Shown here one piece after another: positions 49,559 to 60,900 of a stretch of 64,000 bases of DNA. The stretch lies in NCBI RefSeq assembly GCF_958979055.1, contig NC_084890.1, positions 21,102,649 through 21,166,648 of the forward strand, read 5' to 3'. The notes beneath the pieces were generated by a model. That model ran no database searches. It saw only the letters and a program-made list of their open reading frames with translations, and was not told where the DNA came from. The number at the start of each line of letters is the position of its first letter. Within the stretch, counting starts at the first letter, position 1. This DNA comes from Alnus glutinosa (Eukaryota > Streptophyta > Magnoliopsida > Fagales > Betulaceae). Made by a program: the position numbers and the translations under genes.

Positions 49559-49771
49559 AACGTCATGCAATCAACTCTGAAGCTTTTCATTTTTAAAAAA
49601 TAGACAATAATTAGGATAAAAACAATTTGATGCGTAAAACAATATTACGGAAATTAATCCTCACACTGTTCTGACAAAGAAAAAGAAAAAGAAAACAAAA
49701 AAGCAAACGAACGAACCAACATTAATATACGTTATACATCTTTCTTCTTCCAGTTGTCCTTCATTGCTTGT

Positions 49772-50594
49772 CTAGAACTTAGTTTTGATGTAATCGACAA
49801 CGTCCTTATTAACTTGGAAAGCCTTCACGAGAATGTCACTTGCAATTTCTGGTTTAGACCCAAACACCGCATTCGCAATTGTGATGACACCAGGGTTCTG
49901 ACTGCTCAGAGCTGCAATGGCAACGGCCTTTGTAGTTCCAACATTTCTCTGGTAGTGGACGAGACCAATGGGGAATACGAACACGTCACCCTTCTGCAGA
50001 ACCTTTGTGATGTGGAGGTTTTCGGGGTTGGACGTGACAAAACCAACTTGAAGGCTACCTTCCAGCACTGCTAAAATTTCAGACGCACGAGGATGCGTGT
50101 GGGGAGGGTTGATACCCCACGGCTCATAATCGACGCGGGCCAAGGCGATGCCAAGAGTGTTTAGCCCTGGAACTTGGGCTGCAGTCACCGGTGTCACCTT
50201 CGATCCAAATGGATTTGATGTGTTGCCTGCTGTCTCGAGTCCACTGAAGAAGAAGTCATCGGCTTGAACCAGCTTGGGATCCTTGCAGGCCAAACCATTC
50301 ACTACAACTGCCATATATACATGCATAAAGAGGATTCATGTCATTAGCAATGAAGAAGAGACACATCTTTTGCCACTGAAACGCAGAATGTAAAAGCACA
50401 CGAGCGTAGAAGAAACGTATGAAAAAGAAAATTAGTAAAGAAAGTACTTGAGGAACGTTCTGTAATTAAGTACCTGGACTTGTCTTCTCTGCAACGCAGA
50501 AATCTTGAAGAGGGCTTTGGTCAGATGCCAAGCTAGCAATAACCGACAAAGCTACAAGTGCTAACAAGAGAATATTGTTAGAAATATTCAACAT
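49772..50594 (-). CDS. Germin-like protein, copy 2, start supplied by an inserted LTR
   Basis: Exon 2 (50307-49772) encodes the complete cupin domain and differs from copy 1 by one residue (Leu for Arg in ENLHITK). All manganese ligands and both germin boxes are present. The intron is 50308-50473. The original exon 1 started at ATG 51016, but a 423-bp LTR (50576-50998) lies after six codons, and the old frame now reads into a TAG at the LTR start. The far end of the LTR provides ATG 50594 in frame with the rest of exon 1. The predicted N-terminus is [20 protein letters not shown], again a good signal peptide, giving 218 residues. Use of this ATG would need transcription from the LTR or reinitiation. 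Otherwise the gene is dead. The 3' UTR lost 33 bp between two AGAT copies. Confidence 0.75.
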
Positions 50595-50998
50595 ATTACT
50601 TAAACTAACATGTGCAACGAAAACGAATAAAACAGGATTCAGGCTCACCTCTAGTCATATTTGCTCAAGTGTTTCCACGATCCATCTGAAGAACAAGAAA
50701 AGATTATTTGAGGGATCTTCTAACCTATGCCTATGACTGTATTGCCGTATTGATGGTGTACATAGCCTATTAATTTATAGGCTAGGTCAAGGACCCTTAA
50801 ATATGGTAAGTACCGTATTGTTCCTCTCATTAAGAAAACAATATTATTAATTGATTTTAAATCAATTAAACGATTCCATTACGGTAATCTAAATTAATTA
50901 AATTACTTAACCGTAATACCGTATATTATATTTATAATAAATATAATAAACACTGTATATGTGGCATATAGGCCATATATGGAGACAAATATCTAACA
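50576..50998 (-). mobile_element. 423-bp solo LTR inside germin-like copy 2 exon 1
   Basis: Ends are TGTTAG...CTAACA, flanked by a perfect 5-bp duplication AATAT (50571-50575 and 50999-51003). Copy 1 gives the empty site (GCAATATTCTC) for comparison. There is no internal coding region, so it is a solo LTR or a very short LTR element, probably copia-like. Direction is inferred from a TATA box on the minus strand. Confidence 0.9.
50770..50780 (-). promoter_or_regulatory. TATA box in the solo LTR, towards germin-like copy 2
   Basis: CTATAAATTAA on the minus strand lies about 180 bp before the substitute ATG at 50594. If active it would give a transcript beginning inside the LTR. Two short out-of-frame ATGs lie between (one starts ATGACTAGAGG). 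Confidence 0.4.
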
Positions 50999-51120
50999 AA
51001 TATTGCTAGCAGCCATTTTCAGAGTTGTATGCGTTGATAGGAGGAAAAAGAATTACAAGTTGAATACAAGTTTCAAGTAATGGAGTCTAAGAGTTGTGGA
51101 GAAAGATTTATGCAGTGTCC

Positions 51121-51130
51121 TATATATATA
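51121..51130 (-). promoter_or_regulatory. Original TATA box of germin-like copy 2
   Basis: TATATATATA is conserved with copy 1. A transcript from here would meet the old ATG at 51016 and terminate after seven codons at the LTR's TAG. Confidence 0.6.
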
Positions 51131-51434
51131 CAGGGAGAGCTTGCAATAGAGCAAGGCTCTGTACACCGAAGATCGAAGCTCGCCGGCCGTCTATTTACTG
51201 AACAAGTCTTCCAAATTTATTGTCCAGGTCTTACAGACCGCGTTTGGAGGCGGCAACTTAAGTGCTTATGCTATCAGATTTTGCATGCTTCCTTAATCTT
51301 CTAGTGCCGGCCGGTACATAGGATATATAATGATTATTCAGCTTTCACTCTCTGGCTATCTTTGACCAAATCATAGTGGAATGACGGATGGATTATCCAA
51401 ATTGGTTTGTATAATCTCTTTCTCTATTAAAAAT

Positions 51435-52220
51435 CTACTTCATTTGATTTACACCATCCCATTTGTGTCGTCTTCTGTTCGTAACATTCTTGTGTGTCGA
51501 TCTCTAATGTCTATCGTAAATGAACTGTGGCCTCTCATAAAAACAATTTACCCTTAATGTGTACCAAACCATATACATATTAAACAATAAATCCCTAAAC
51601 TTACAGTACATAATCTTATTTATCTCGACTTTCGTCTTGTTTTTAACTTTCAATTATTTAATTCAATTATATTTTAGAATGTGTCTTGTTATACACTCCG
51701 TTTTCTTCTCTCTAGACTTTGGCCAAATTAAACTGAGTCTTTTCCTTTTATTTCATAATTACTGATAGGTTGTCTGCATTTGGAAGATACTAATTAACCT
51801 CAAAGCCTCATGAATGAAATAACAAAAGCTAAAAGAATATTTGATTTATTTTTTTTTTTTTTAAAAAAAACAATTTTGTTCACATGCTTAATCTTTAAAA
51901 AGAGTTAAAACGCACATAGTTGACTAACAACGAAAAACTTTCTTTCAAAATATTGAGATATATATCAAAATGTTTTTTTTCTTTCTGCTCACTTATGGGT
52001 TGAGACCTGAGCGATATTTTTATTTATCTCAAGAGGTGACGTTCGGAACGAGCCTTCCAACAAATCCATTTTTTGTCCCCAATTCCTCCATTACAACGAA
52101 AAAGTAAAACATAATTTTTTTTTTCGATTAGGGACGAAAAGGGTCTCTAGACTCGAGTTCTTTAATGTGGTTTTTTTCTACATGCCAAGGATGGGTCAAT
52201 ATTATTGACGACTTAAAAAA
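51435..52220 (-). repeat. 1.18-kb satellite, right arm, segment 1
   Basis: The inverted monomer starts right after the germin promoter region. The reference point (reverse complement form TAATGTCTATCG) is at 51505. Confidence 0.92.
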
Positions 52221-52357
52221 AGAAGAAGAGTGATTGCTGCACAACAGTTGTGCAACTGTTGTGCACCTTTCTAAAGCCATTGGGTGGGTCCCACCACATG
52301 GGACCCACCCATGTCTTTAGTCTCCTGCACAACTATTGTGTAGGAGACATTATCCTA
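52221..52357. mobile_element. Small foldback element in the satellite
   Basis: The 137-bp insertion contains GCACAACAGTTGTGC and a nested palindrome GGTGGGTCCCACC/GGGACCCACC. Its end GCACAACTATTGTGTAGGAG pairs loosely with the start. It interrupts the A run of a monomer. Confidence 0.5.
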
Positions 52358-52613
52358 AAAAAAATGATTTGTTCTATAGGTTTATTAGTTCGCTGGAAGG
52401 CATTTTTCGGTATTTGCTCAAAACCTATTTTGATCATTGGTGATTAAGTTTATTTGAACTGTTTAAGAGAATAAAAGTTTCCAATTTAAATGTAAAACGG
52501 GATGTAAATATATGGTATAGCAAGTTGAAATTGTTTGCACTTTTGCTTAAGAGGATCGATACCTCACGTCTCCAAATATTTTTACTTTCCTCCATCTTAT
52601 TACTAAATATTAT
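52358..52613 (-). repeat. 1.18-kb satellite, right arm, segment 2
   Basis: The monomer continues up to the MULE insertion and ends with the target sequence AAATATTAT. Confidence 0.9.
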
Positions 52614-52909
52614 GGGGAAACTTTACAAAAGGGTATCAAACTATCGCGCTTTTTCAATCAAAGGTACCGATGTAGTAAAATGTTCAATTGAGTGTATGAA
52701 TTTTGTCAAAACCGTGCAATGCAGGGTATTCCGCCAGCCTCCGTTCTAAATCAATGACGGAACCCAAAACACGTGCGTTTCACGTGATTTTTTAAGTGAA
52801 ACTTCCGATTACGCCCCTCACTCCTTCGCTAACGTTGTCCGCTTTGTTTGTTATTTTCTTGGCCCTGTTGGGAGCTAGACAAACCAAAGGACACCAAATC
52901 TCAGTGAAT

Positions 52910-53110
52910 TACCGGAACTCACAAATTTCATGACGGTGAGCATTATGCCTAGGTGCTCGGCCATGCATCCTCATCCCATATGCAAGCGCTTCGCGGTCGT
53001 CACGTCCGTCAAAGAAGGACACCTCACTGGTCGACGAGAATTCCGACCAAGCACTGGGCCAGTCGAAGACACGCTCATTCACCGCATGGAAAGAGCTTCC
53101 TAGAGACCAT
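52910..53110 (-). pseudogene. Captured fragment of a CHX-type cation/H+ exchanger
   Basis: On the minus strand, in three frames in turn, the sequence gives a VNERVFD piece, then AQCLVGILVDQ, then FFDGRDDREALAYGMRM, then AEHLGIMLTVMKFV. These follow the order of the cytosolic C-terminal part of plant CHX proteins (APCSVGILVDRG, then GGPDDREALAYAxRM, then a hydrophobic strand). At least three frameshifts and a short internal deletion separate the pieces. Only about 65 codons are represented. It is a relic inside the MULE with no likely function of its own. Confidence 0.75.
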
Positions 53111-53447
53111 GCAGAGGATGACAACGCATGGAGAAACACTAACAATAGTTTCATTGTTAGTGTTTTTAACATTATTTTTTTTTTAACAGGCATGGACTCC
53201 TACTTGTTGCTACTAGCGTGGATGATATGCGTGCATGAAGGTGGTGCCCATGCAGTGTGCAAGTCCGGCTTATATTCTTGTTTCTTTCCGGCAAGTCTAG
53301 AGCTTGGTTGATGCAAACGTTAAAGGAAAACTTGTTCCTAACAAATCCTTCCCAGATTCGGGTAAAACTAGTATTGTTGATTTTTACAATCTTACCATCT
53401 CCGGTCTCCCCTTTCAAAGCCCTTGTAGGTGGTGACAAAGGGTGCAT

Positions 53448-53705
53448 GAAGCAGTTAACAAAAAGAGAAGAAAAAAAAAAAAATCCTCTGTTTTGGAACA
53501 TAAAAACAGAGTTGAATAGAGACAATCCTCCTCCTTCCTTTGCTGCTTGGTGGAGTGAAAGGAATTAATACTAGGCTAGGAGAAAACATAGGATTTTTTG
53601 TTCTACCTTTGTTTTTATGTTCCAAAATAGAGGATTATTTGCTTGGTTTTTTTTTTTTTCCTTTCCTTTTAGTTTTTTTTTTTCTTCTCTTTTTGTTAAC
53701 TGCTT
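53448..53705. repeat. Internal inverted repeat of the MULE
   Basis: GAAGCAGTTAACAAAAAGAG at 53448 pairs with CTCTTTTTGTTAACTGCTT ending at 53705. The 'tttggaacataaaaacag' text on the left pairs with 'tttttatgttccaaaat' on the right. The arms are about 70-80 bp. Both strands therefore show the same short peptide, which is not a gene. Confidence 0.8.
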
Positions 53706-54234
53706 GATGGGCGTGTACAGCTTCATTTCCTTTTGTTTCTTCCGATAAAGGTTGGACGCACTGAGGCCAAGCTTACCTCTACTACTCATTGGAGCTAGCA
53801 TAAGAAATCTTCCGTTGAAGCATATCCTACACCCGATACAGAAAATGACAGGGAATTTGGTAAGGGGATAGAAGCATATCCTGCACCTGATATGTCAAAG
53901 CAGCTTGAAGCCCTGCAACTTGCGCGTAAGATTGGTGCATGATAATGGCAGCCTTTAGAATTGATGGGAGTAATTGGGACAAAGAAGCTAAACATTCACT
54001 GAAGCTAGCAAACATGAATGACCCTTTTGTTTGATTTAGAACTTGCATTTATCCGGAAAAATTTAATGGTATTCCCCATTCACTGCTTGGAACCTTCATG
54101 AAATACTGATGGTGATATTTAAGAACCTTAACTCTGTTTTGAGCTGAACAACCTTAACACTAAGGCTTGCTCTGTTGCTTAGTTCAAATACCACGTTTCC
54201 CAAACCGTTGTCTTTTCCTTTATGGCTCCAAGCT

Positions 54235-54330
54235 TCATGGTGCATCTCAACGGACCAATCCCTGAAGAGCTCGGCGAGTGCAAGTCTCTTACAAAGATCC
54301 AAATCATGAAGAACCAGCTCAACAAGATGT
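54235..54330 (+). pseudogene. Captured LRR fragment, CLAVATA1-like
   Basis: In + frame the stretch reads [20 protein letters not shown] followed by MKNQLN. This is one complete leucine-rich repeat and the start of the next, close to the region of CLAVATA1-type receptors with the motif PIPEELGKCKSLTKIRI (recalled, not searched). Coding similarity stops at the tandem duplication. It is unrelated in sequence to the receptor kinase at 40.3 kb. Confidence 0.7.
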
Positions 54331-54793
54331 GGACCTCGCCGTGGGGGATCAACTCGTCGTCGGGGATCAGCTGTGTGCGTGGAATCACGAGTTGATCACA
54401 TTAAAATGGGTTGATCACATTAAACGGGTTGTGTTTAGATGCATGTGGGTGAGAGGGGCAAAATGGGTTGATCACGTTAAAAGAATAACGTGGAAGTCAT
54501 ATGACTTCACTTCCGTCATCGATTTAGAACAGAGGCTGACGGAAGATCCAAATCATGAAGAACCAGCTCAACAAGATGTGGACCTCGCCGTGGGGGATCA
54601 ACTCGCCATCGGGGATCAGCTGTGTGCGTGGAATCACGAGTTGATCACATTAAAATGGGTTGATCACATTAAACGGGTTGTGTTTAGATGCATGTGGGTG
54701 AGAGGGGCAAAATGGGTTGATCACGTTAAAAGAATAACGTGGAAGTCATATGACTTCACTTCCGTCATCGATTTAGAACAGAGGCTGACGGAA
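54296..54793 (+). repeat. 249-bp tandem duplication at the right end of the MULE
   Basis: The unit starting GATCCAAATCATGAAGAACC at 54296 repeats at 54545 with only a couple of changes (GTCGTC/GCCATC). Because 249 is a multiple of three, the frame stays open through both copies (open stretch 54278-54880). The unit includes the end of the captured LRR fragment and the inner end of the terminal inverted repeat. Confidence 0.93.
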
Positions 54794-54907
54794 TACCCTA
54801 CATTGCACTGTTTTGATAAATTCATACACTCAATTGAACGTTTTGCTACATCGGTACCTTTAATTGAAAAAGCGCGATAGTTTGATACCCTTATATGAAG
54901 TTTCCCC

Positions 54908-57900
54908 AAATATTATCTTATGGTATTGTTTTCACAAGCGAATCAAGGATAGAGGACGATATTAGTGACTTGTAAATGTTTTGGCCGGCTAAATAAAAAA
55001 CCTTATAGTTTGTATTCCCTTTTTTCAAGATTTTAGAAATTTTAGCTTTTTGTATGATTTCTTTTCAGCATAACTTCATTTGATTTGCTCCATCCCATTT
55101 GTGTCGTTTTTTGCTCCGTAACATTCTTGTGTGTCTCTAATGGCTATCGCAAACAAACTGTGACCTCTGACCAGAACAATTTACCCTTAATGTGTACCGA
55201 ACGATATATGTATTAAACAACAAATCCCTAAACTTACAGTACATAATGGTATTTATCTCAACTTTTGTATCGTTTTTAACTTTCAATTATTTAATTTGGT
55301 TATATTTTAGAATGTGTCTTGTTATACGCTCTATTTTCTTCTCTTTAGACTTTGGCTAAATTAAATTGAATCAATTGTCCTTTTATTTCATAATTACTGA
55401 TAGGTTGTTTGCATTTGGAAGATACTAATTAATCTCAAAGCCTCCTGAACGAAATAACAAAAGCTAAAAGAATATTTGATTTTTTTTTTTTTTGTTAAAA
55501 AAAAAAAAAACAATTTTGATTGCATGCTTAATCTTTAAAAAGAGATAAAATGCACCTAGTTGACTAACAACGAAAAACATTCTTTCAAAGATTGAGATAT
55601 CAATATGTTTTATTGCTTTCTATTCATTTCTGGGTTGAGACCAGAGCGACATTTTTTTATATCTAAGAGAGGCAACGTTCAAAACGAGCCATCCAGCAAA
55701 TCCATTTTTTGTCCCCAATTCCTCCATTACAACGAAAAAGTAAAACATAATTTTTTTTTTTTTTGATTAGGGGTGAAAAGGGTCTCTAGACTCAAGTTCT
55801 TTAATGTGTTTTTTTTTTTCTACATCCCAAGGATGGGTCAATATTACTGACGACTTAAGAAAAATGATTTGTTCTGTAAGTTTTTTAGTTTGCGGGAAGG
55901 CTTTTTTTGGTGTTTGCTCGAAACCTTTTTTGATCATTGGTGATTAAGTTTATTTGAACCGTTTAAGAGAATAAAAGTTTCCATTTTAAATGTGAAAGAG
56001 GATGTAGCTATGTGGTATAGCAAGTTGAAATTGTTTGCACTTTTGCTTAAGAGGATCGATACCTCACGTCTCCAAATATTTTTACTTTCATCCATCTTAT
56101 TATTTAAATATTATCTTATGGTATTGTTTTTATAAGCAAATCAAGGATAGATGATGATATTAGTGGCTTGTAAATATTTTGGCTAAATAAAAAACCTTAT
56201 AGTTTGTATTACATTTTTTCTAGATTTTGGCAAATTTAAGTTTTTGAATGATTTGTTTTCGTCATAACTTCATTTGATTTGCTCCATCCCATTTGTATCG
56301 TCTTCTGCTTCGTAACATTCTTCTGTGTCTCTAATGTCTATCGTAAATCAACTGTGACCTCTGATCAGAACAATTTACCCTTAATGTGAACCAAATGATA
56401 TACATATTAAACAACAAATCCCTAAACTTATAGTACATAACGTTATTTATCTCGATTTTCGTATTGTTTTTAACTTTCAATCGTTTTATTCGGTTATATT
56501 TTAGAATGTGTCTTGTTATATGCACCATTTTCTTCTCTCTAGACATTGGCCAAATTAAACTAATTCTTTTGTCCTTTCATTTGATAATTACTAATAGGTT
56601 GTCTGCATTTGGAAGATACTAATTAACCTCAAAGCCTCCTGAACGAAATAACAAAATCGAAAAGAATATTAGATTTTGTTTTTAAATAAAGAAACAATTT
56701 AGTTTGCGTGCTTAATCTTTAAAAAGAGTTAAAATGCATATAGTTGACTAACAAAGAAAAACTTTCTTTCAAAAGATTGAGATATCAATATGATTTCTTG
56801 TTTTCTACTCACTTCTGGGTTGAGGCCTGGGCGACATTTTTTTTTTTTTTTTTTTTTTATCTCAAGAGGCGACAATCGGAACGAGGCTTCCAACAAATCC
56901 ATTTTTTGTTTCCAATTCCTCCATTACAACAAAAAAGGAAAACATAATTTTTTTTCAATGAGGGACGAAAAAGGTCCCTAGACTTGAGTTCTTTAATGTG
57001 GTTTTTTTTTCTACATGCCAAAAATGGGACAATATTACTAACGACTTAAAAAAAAAAAATGCTTTGTTCTGTAGGTTTATTAGTTTGTGGGAAGGCAATT
57101 TTCGGTATTTGCTCGAAACCTTTTTTGATCATTGGTGATTAAGTTTATTTGAACCGTTTAAGAGAATAAAAGTGATTGCCCTTTTGCTTAAAAGGATCGA
57201 TACCTCACATCTCCAAATAGTTTTAGTTTCCTCCATTATTTAAATATTATCTTAAGGTATTGTTTTCATAAGCGAATCAAGGATAGAGGATGATATTAGT
57301 GGCTTGTAAATATTTTGCCTAAATAAAAAACCTTATAGTTTGTATTCCTTTTTTCTAGATTTTGGAAATTTTAGGTTTATGTATGATTTCTTTTCAGCAT
57401 AACTTCATTTGATTTGCTCCATCTAATTTGTATCGTCTTCTGCTCCGTAACATTCTTATGTGGCTCTAATATCTATCGTAAATGAACTGTGACCTTTGAT
57501 CAGAAAAATTGACCCTTAATGTGTACCGAGCGATATACATATTAAACAACAAATCCCTAAACTTACAGTATATAACGTTATTTATCTCGACTTTCGAATC
57601 ATTTTTAACTTTCAATTATTTCATTCGGTTATATTTAGAATGTGTCTATTTATACGCTCCGTTTTCTTCGCTCTAGACTTTTGGCCAAATTAAATTCAAT
57701 CTTTTGCCCTTTTATTTCATAACTACTGATAGGTTGTCTGCGTTTGGAAGATACTAATTAACCTCAAAGCCTCCTTAACGAAATAACAAAAGCTAAAAGA
57801 ATAATTGATTTTTTTTTTTGGAAAAAAAAAAAAAACAATTTTGTTTGCATCCTTAATCTTTAAAAAAAAAATTAAAATGCACCTAGTTGACTACCAACGA

Positions 57901-60900
57901 AAAAAACTTTCCTTCAAAGGATTGAGATATCAATATGTTTTCTTGCTTTCTGTTCACTTCTGGGTTGAGACATGAGCGACATTTTTTTTTTTTATATATC
58001 AAGAGGTGACGTTTGAAACGCACCTTCCAACAAATCCATTTTTTGTCCCCAATTCCTCCATTACATAGAAAAAGTAAAATATATATATATATTGGATTAG
58101 GGGAGAAAAGACTCAAGTTCTTTAATGTGGTTTTTTTCCTACTTGCCATGGATAGGTCAATATTACTGACGACTTCAAAAAAATAATTTGTTCTGTAGGT
58201 TTATTAGTTTGCGGGAATGCATTTTTCGGTGTTTGCACGAAACCTTTTTTGATCATTGGTGATTAAGTTTATTTGAACTGTTTAAGAGAATAGAAGTTTC
58301 CATTTTAAATCTAAAAGGGGACGTAGCTATATGGTATAGCAAGTTGAAATTTTTTGCACTTTCGCTTAAGAGGATTGATACCTCACGTCTCCAAATATTT
58401 TTACTTTCCTCCATTTTATTATTTAAATATTATTGGCACTGTTTTCATAAGCTAATCAAGGATAGAGGATGATATTAGTGGTTTGTAAATATTTTGGTTA
58501 AATAAAAAACCTTATAGTTTGTATTCTCTTTTTTCTAGACTTTGGAAATTTTAGGTTTTTGTAAGATTTCTTTTCGGCATAACTTCATTTGATTTGCTCC
58601 ATCCCATTTGTATCGTCTTCTACTCTATAGCATTTTTGTGTGTCTCTAATGCCTATCGTAAATGAACTGTGGCCTCTGGTCAGAACAATTTACCCTTAAT
58701 GTGTAACGAACGATATACATATTAAACAACAAATCCCTAAACTTACAGTGCATAATGTTATTTATCTCGACTTTCATATCGTTTTTCACTTCAATTATTT
58801 AATTCGGTTATACTTTAGAATGTGTCTTGTTATATGCTCTGTTTTCTTCTCTCTAGACTTTGGCCAAATTAAACTCAATCTTGTCCTTTTACTTCATAAT
58901 TACTGATAGGTTGTTTGCGTTTGGACGATACTAATTAACCCCAAAGCCTTCTAAAAGAAATAACAAAAGCTAAAAGAATAATTGATTTCGTTTTTTTTTT
59001 TTTTTTTAAAAAAAAACAATTTTATTTGCATGCATAATCTTTAAAAAGAGTTAAAATGCACTTAGTTGACTAACAACAAAAAACTTTCTTTCAAAGGATT
59101 GAGATATCAATATGTTTTCTTGCTTTCTGTTCACTTCTGGGTTGAGACCTGAGTGACAATTCTGTCCATTTTTTGTCCCCAATTCCTCCATGACAACAAA
59201 AAAGTAAAACATAATTTTTTTTTTCGATTAGGGGCGAAATGGGTCACTAGACTCGACTTCTTTAATGTGGTTTTTTTTTTTTTTCTACATGCCAAGGATG
59301 GGTTAATATTACTGATGACTTAAAAAAAAATGATTTGTTCTGTAGGTTTATAAGTTTGTGGGAAGGCATTTTTCGGTGTTCGCACGAAACCGGCCTTTTT
59401 CGATCATTGGTGATTAAGTTTATTTGAACCATTTAAGAGAATGACAGTTTCCATTTTAAATGTAAAAGGGGATGTAGCTATATGGTATAGCAAGTTGAAA
59501 TTGTTTGCACTTTCTCTTAAGAGGATCGATACCTCATGTCTCCAAATATTTTTACTTTCCTCCATCTTATTATTTAAATATTATCTTATGGTATTGTTTT
59601 CATAAGCGAATCAAGGATAGAGGATGATATTATTGGCTTGTAAATATTTTGGCTAAATAAAAAACCTTATAGTTTGTATTCCCTTTTTTTTTTCTTCTTC
59701 TAGATTTTGGAAATTTTAGGTTTTTGTATGATTTCTTTTCGGCATAACCTCATTTGATTTGCTCCATCCAAATTGTATCGTTTCTGCTTTATAACAATCT
59801 TGTGTGTCACTAATGTCTACCGTAAATGAAATTTGACCTCTGATCAGAACAATTTACCCTTAATGTGTACTGAACGATAAACATATTAAACAAGAAATCC
59901 CTAAACTTATAGTACATAACGTTATTCATCTCGACTTTCGTATCGTTTTTAACTTTCAATTATTTAATTCGGTTATATTTTAGAATGTGTCTTGTTATAC
60001 GCTTCATTTTCTTCTCTCTAAAATTTGGCCAAATTAAGCTCAATCTTTTGTCCTTTTATTTCATAATTACAAATAGGTTGTCTTCATTTGGAAGATACTA
60101 ATTAACCTTAAAGTCTCCTGAACGAAATAACAAAAGCTAAAAGAATATTTGATTTTTTTTATTTTTTTATTTTTTTTTAAAAAAAACAATTTTGTTTGCA
60201 TGCTTAATCTTTAAAAATAGTTAAAATGCACCTAGTTGACTAACAACGAAAAACTTTCTTTCAAAGGATTGAGATATCAATAAGTTTTCTTGTTTTCTGT
60301 TCACTTTTGGGTTGGGACCTGAGCGACATTTTATTTTATTTTTTTTTTATCTCAAGAGGTGACGTTCGGTGCAAGCCTTCCAACAAATCCATTTTTTGTC
60401 CACAATTCCTCCTTTACAACGAAAAATTAAAACATAATTTTTTTTTTTTTCGATTAGTGGTGAAAAGGGTCACTAGACTCGACTTCTTTAATGTGGTTTT
60501 TTTTTTTCTACATGCCAAGGATGGGTCAATATTACTGACAACTTAAAAAAAATGATTTGTTCTGTAGGTTTATTAGTTCGCGGGAAGGCATTTTTCGATG
60601 TATGGTTGAAACCTTTTTTGTTCATAGGTGATTAAGTTTATTTTAACCGTTTAAGAGAATAAAAGTTTCCATTTTAAACGTAAAAGGGGATGTAGCTATA
60701 TGGTATAGCAAGTTGAAATTGTTTGCACTTTTGCTTAAGAGGATCGATACCTCACGTCTCCAAATATTTTTACTTTCCTCCATCTTATTATTTAAATATT
60801 ATCTTTTGGTACTGATTTCATAAGCGAATCAAGGATAGAGGATGATATTTGTGGCTCGTAAATATTTTGGCTAAATAAAAAACCTTAAAATACATATTCC

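Larger units (their letters stand above)
52614..54907. mobile_element. MULE carrying host gene fragments (Pack-MULE-like)
   Basis: The 2294-bp element begins GGGGAAACTT, ends AAGTTTCCCC, and is flanked by the perfect 9-bp duplication AAATATTAT (52605-52613 and 54908-54916) within a satellite monomer. Terminal inverted repeats are about 148 bp (52614-52762 and 54760-54907). No transposase is present. Inside are a reverse-strand fragment resembling a CHX cation/H+ exchanger, an internal foldback, and a fragment resembling a CLAVATA1-type receptor. A 249-bp tandem duplication completes it. Capture of unrelated host fragments between long inverted repeats is the definition of a Pack-MULE. Confidence 0.88.

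Noticed and set aside
53172..53801. Short frames sharing a KQLTKREEKKK-like peptide on both strands
   Set aside because: Explained by the inverted repeat at 53448-53705, not by genes.
54278..54880. 200-codon open frame as a normal host gene
   Set aside because: It is made of a tandem duplication of MULE terminus and a captured fragment, with no gene structure; kept only as a finding.
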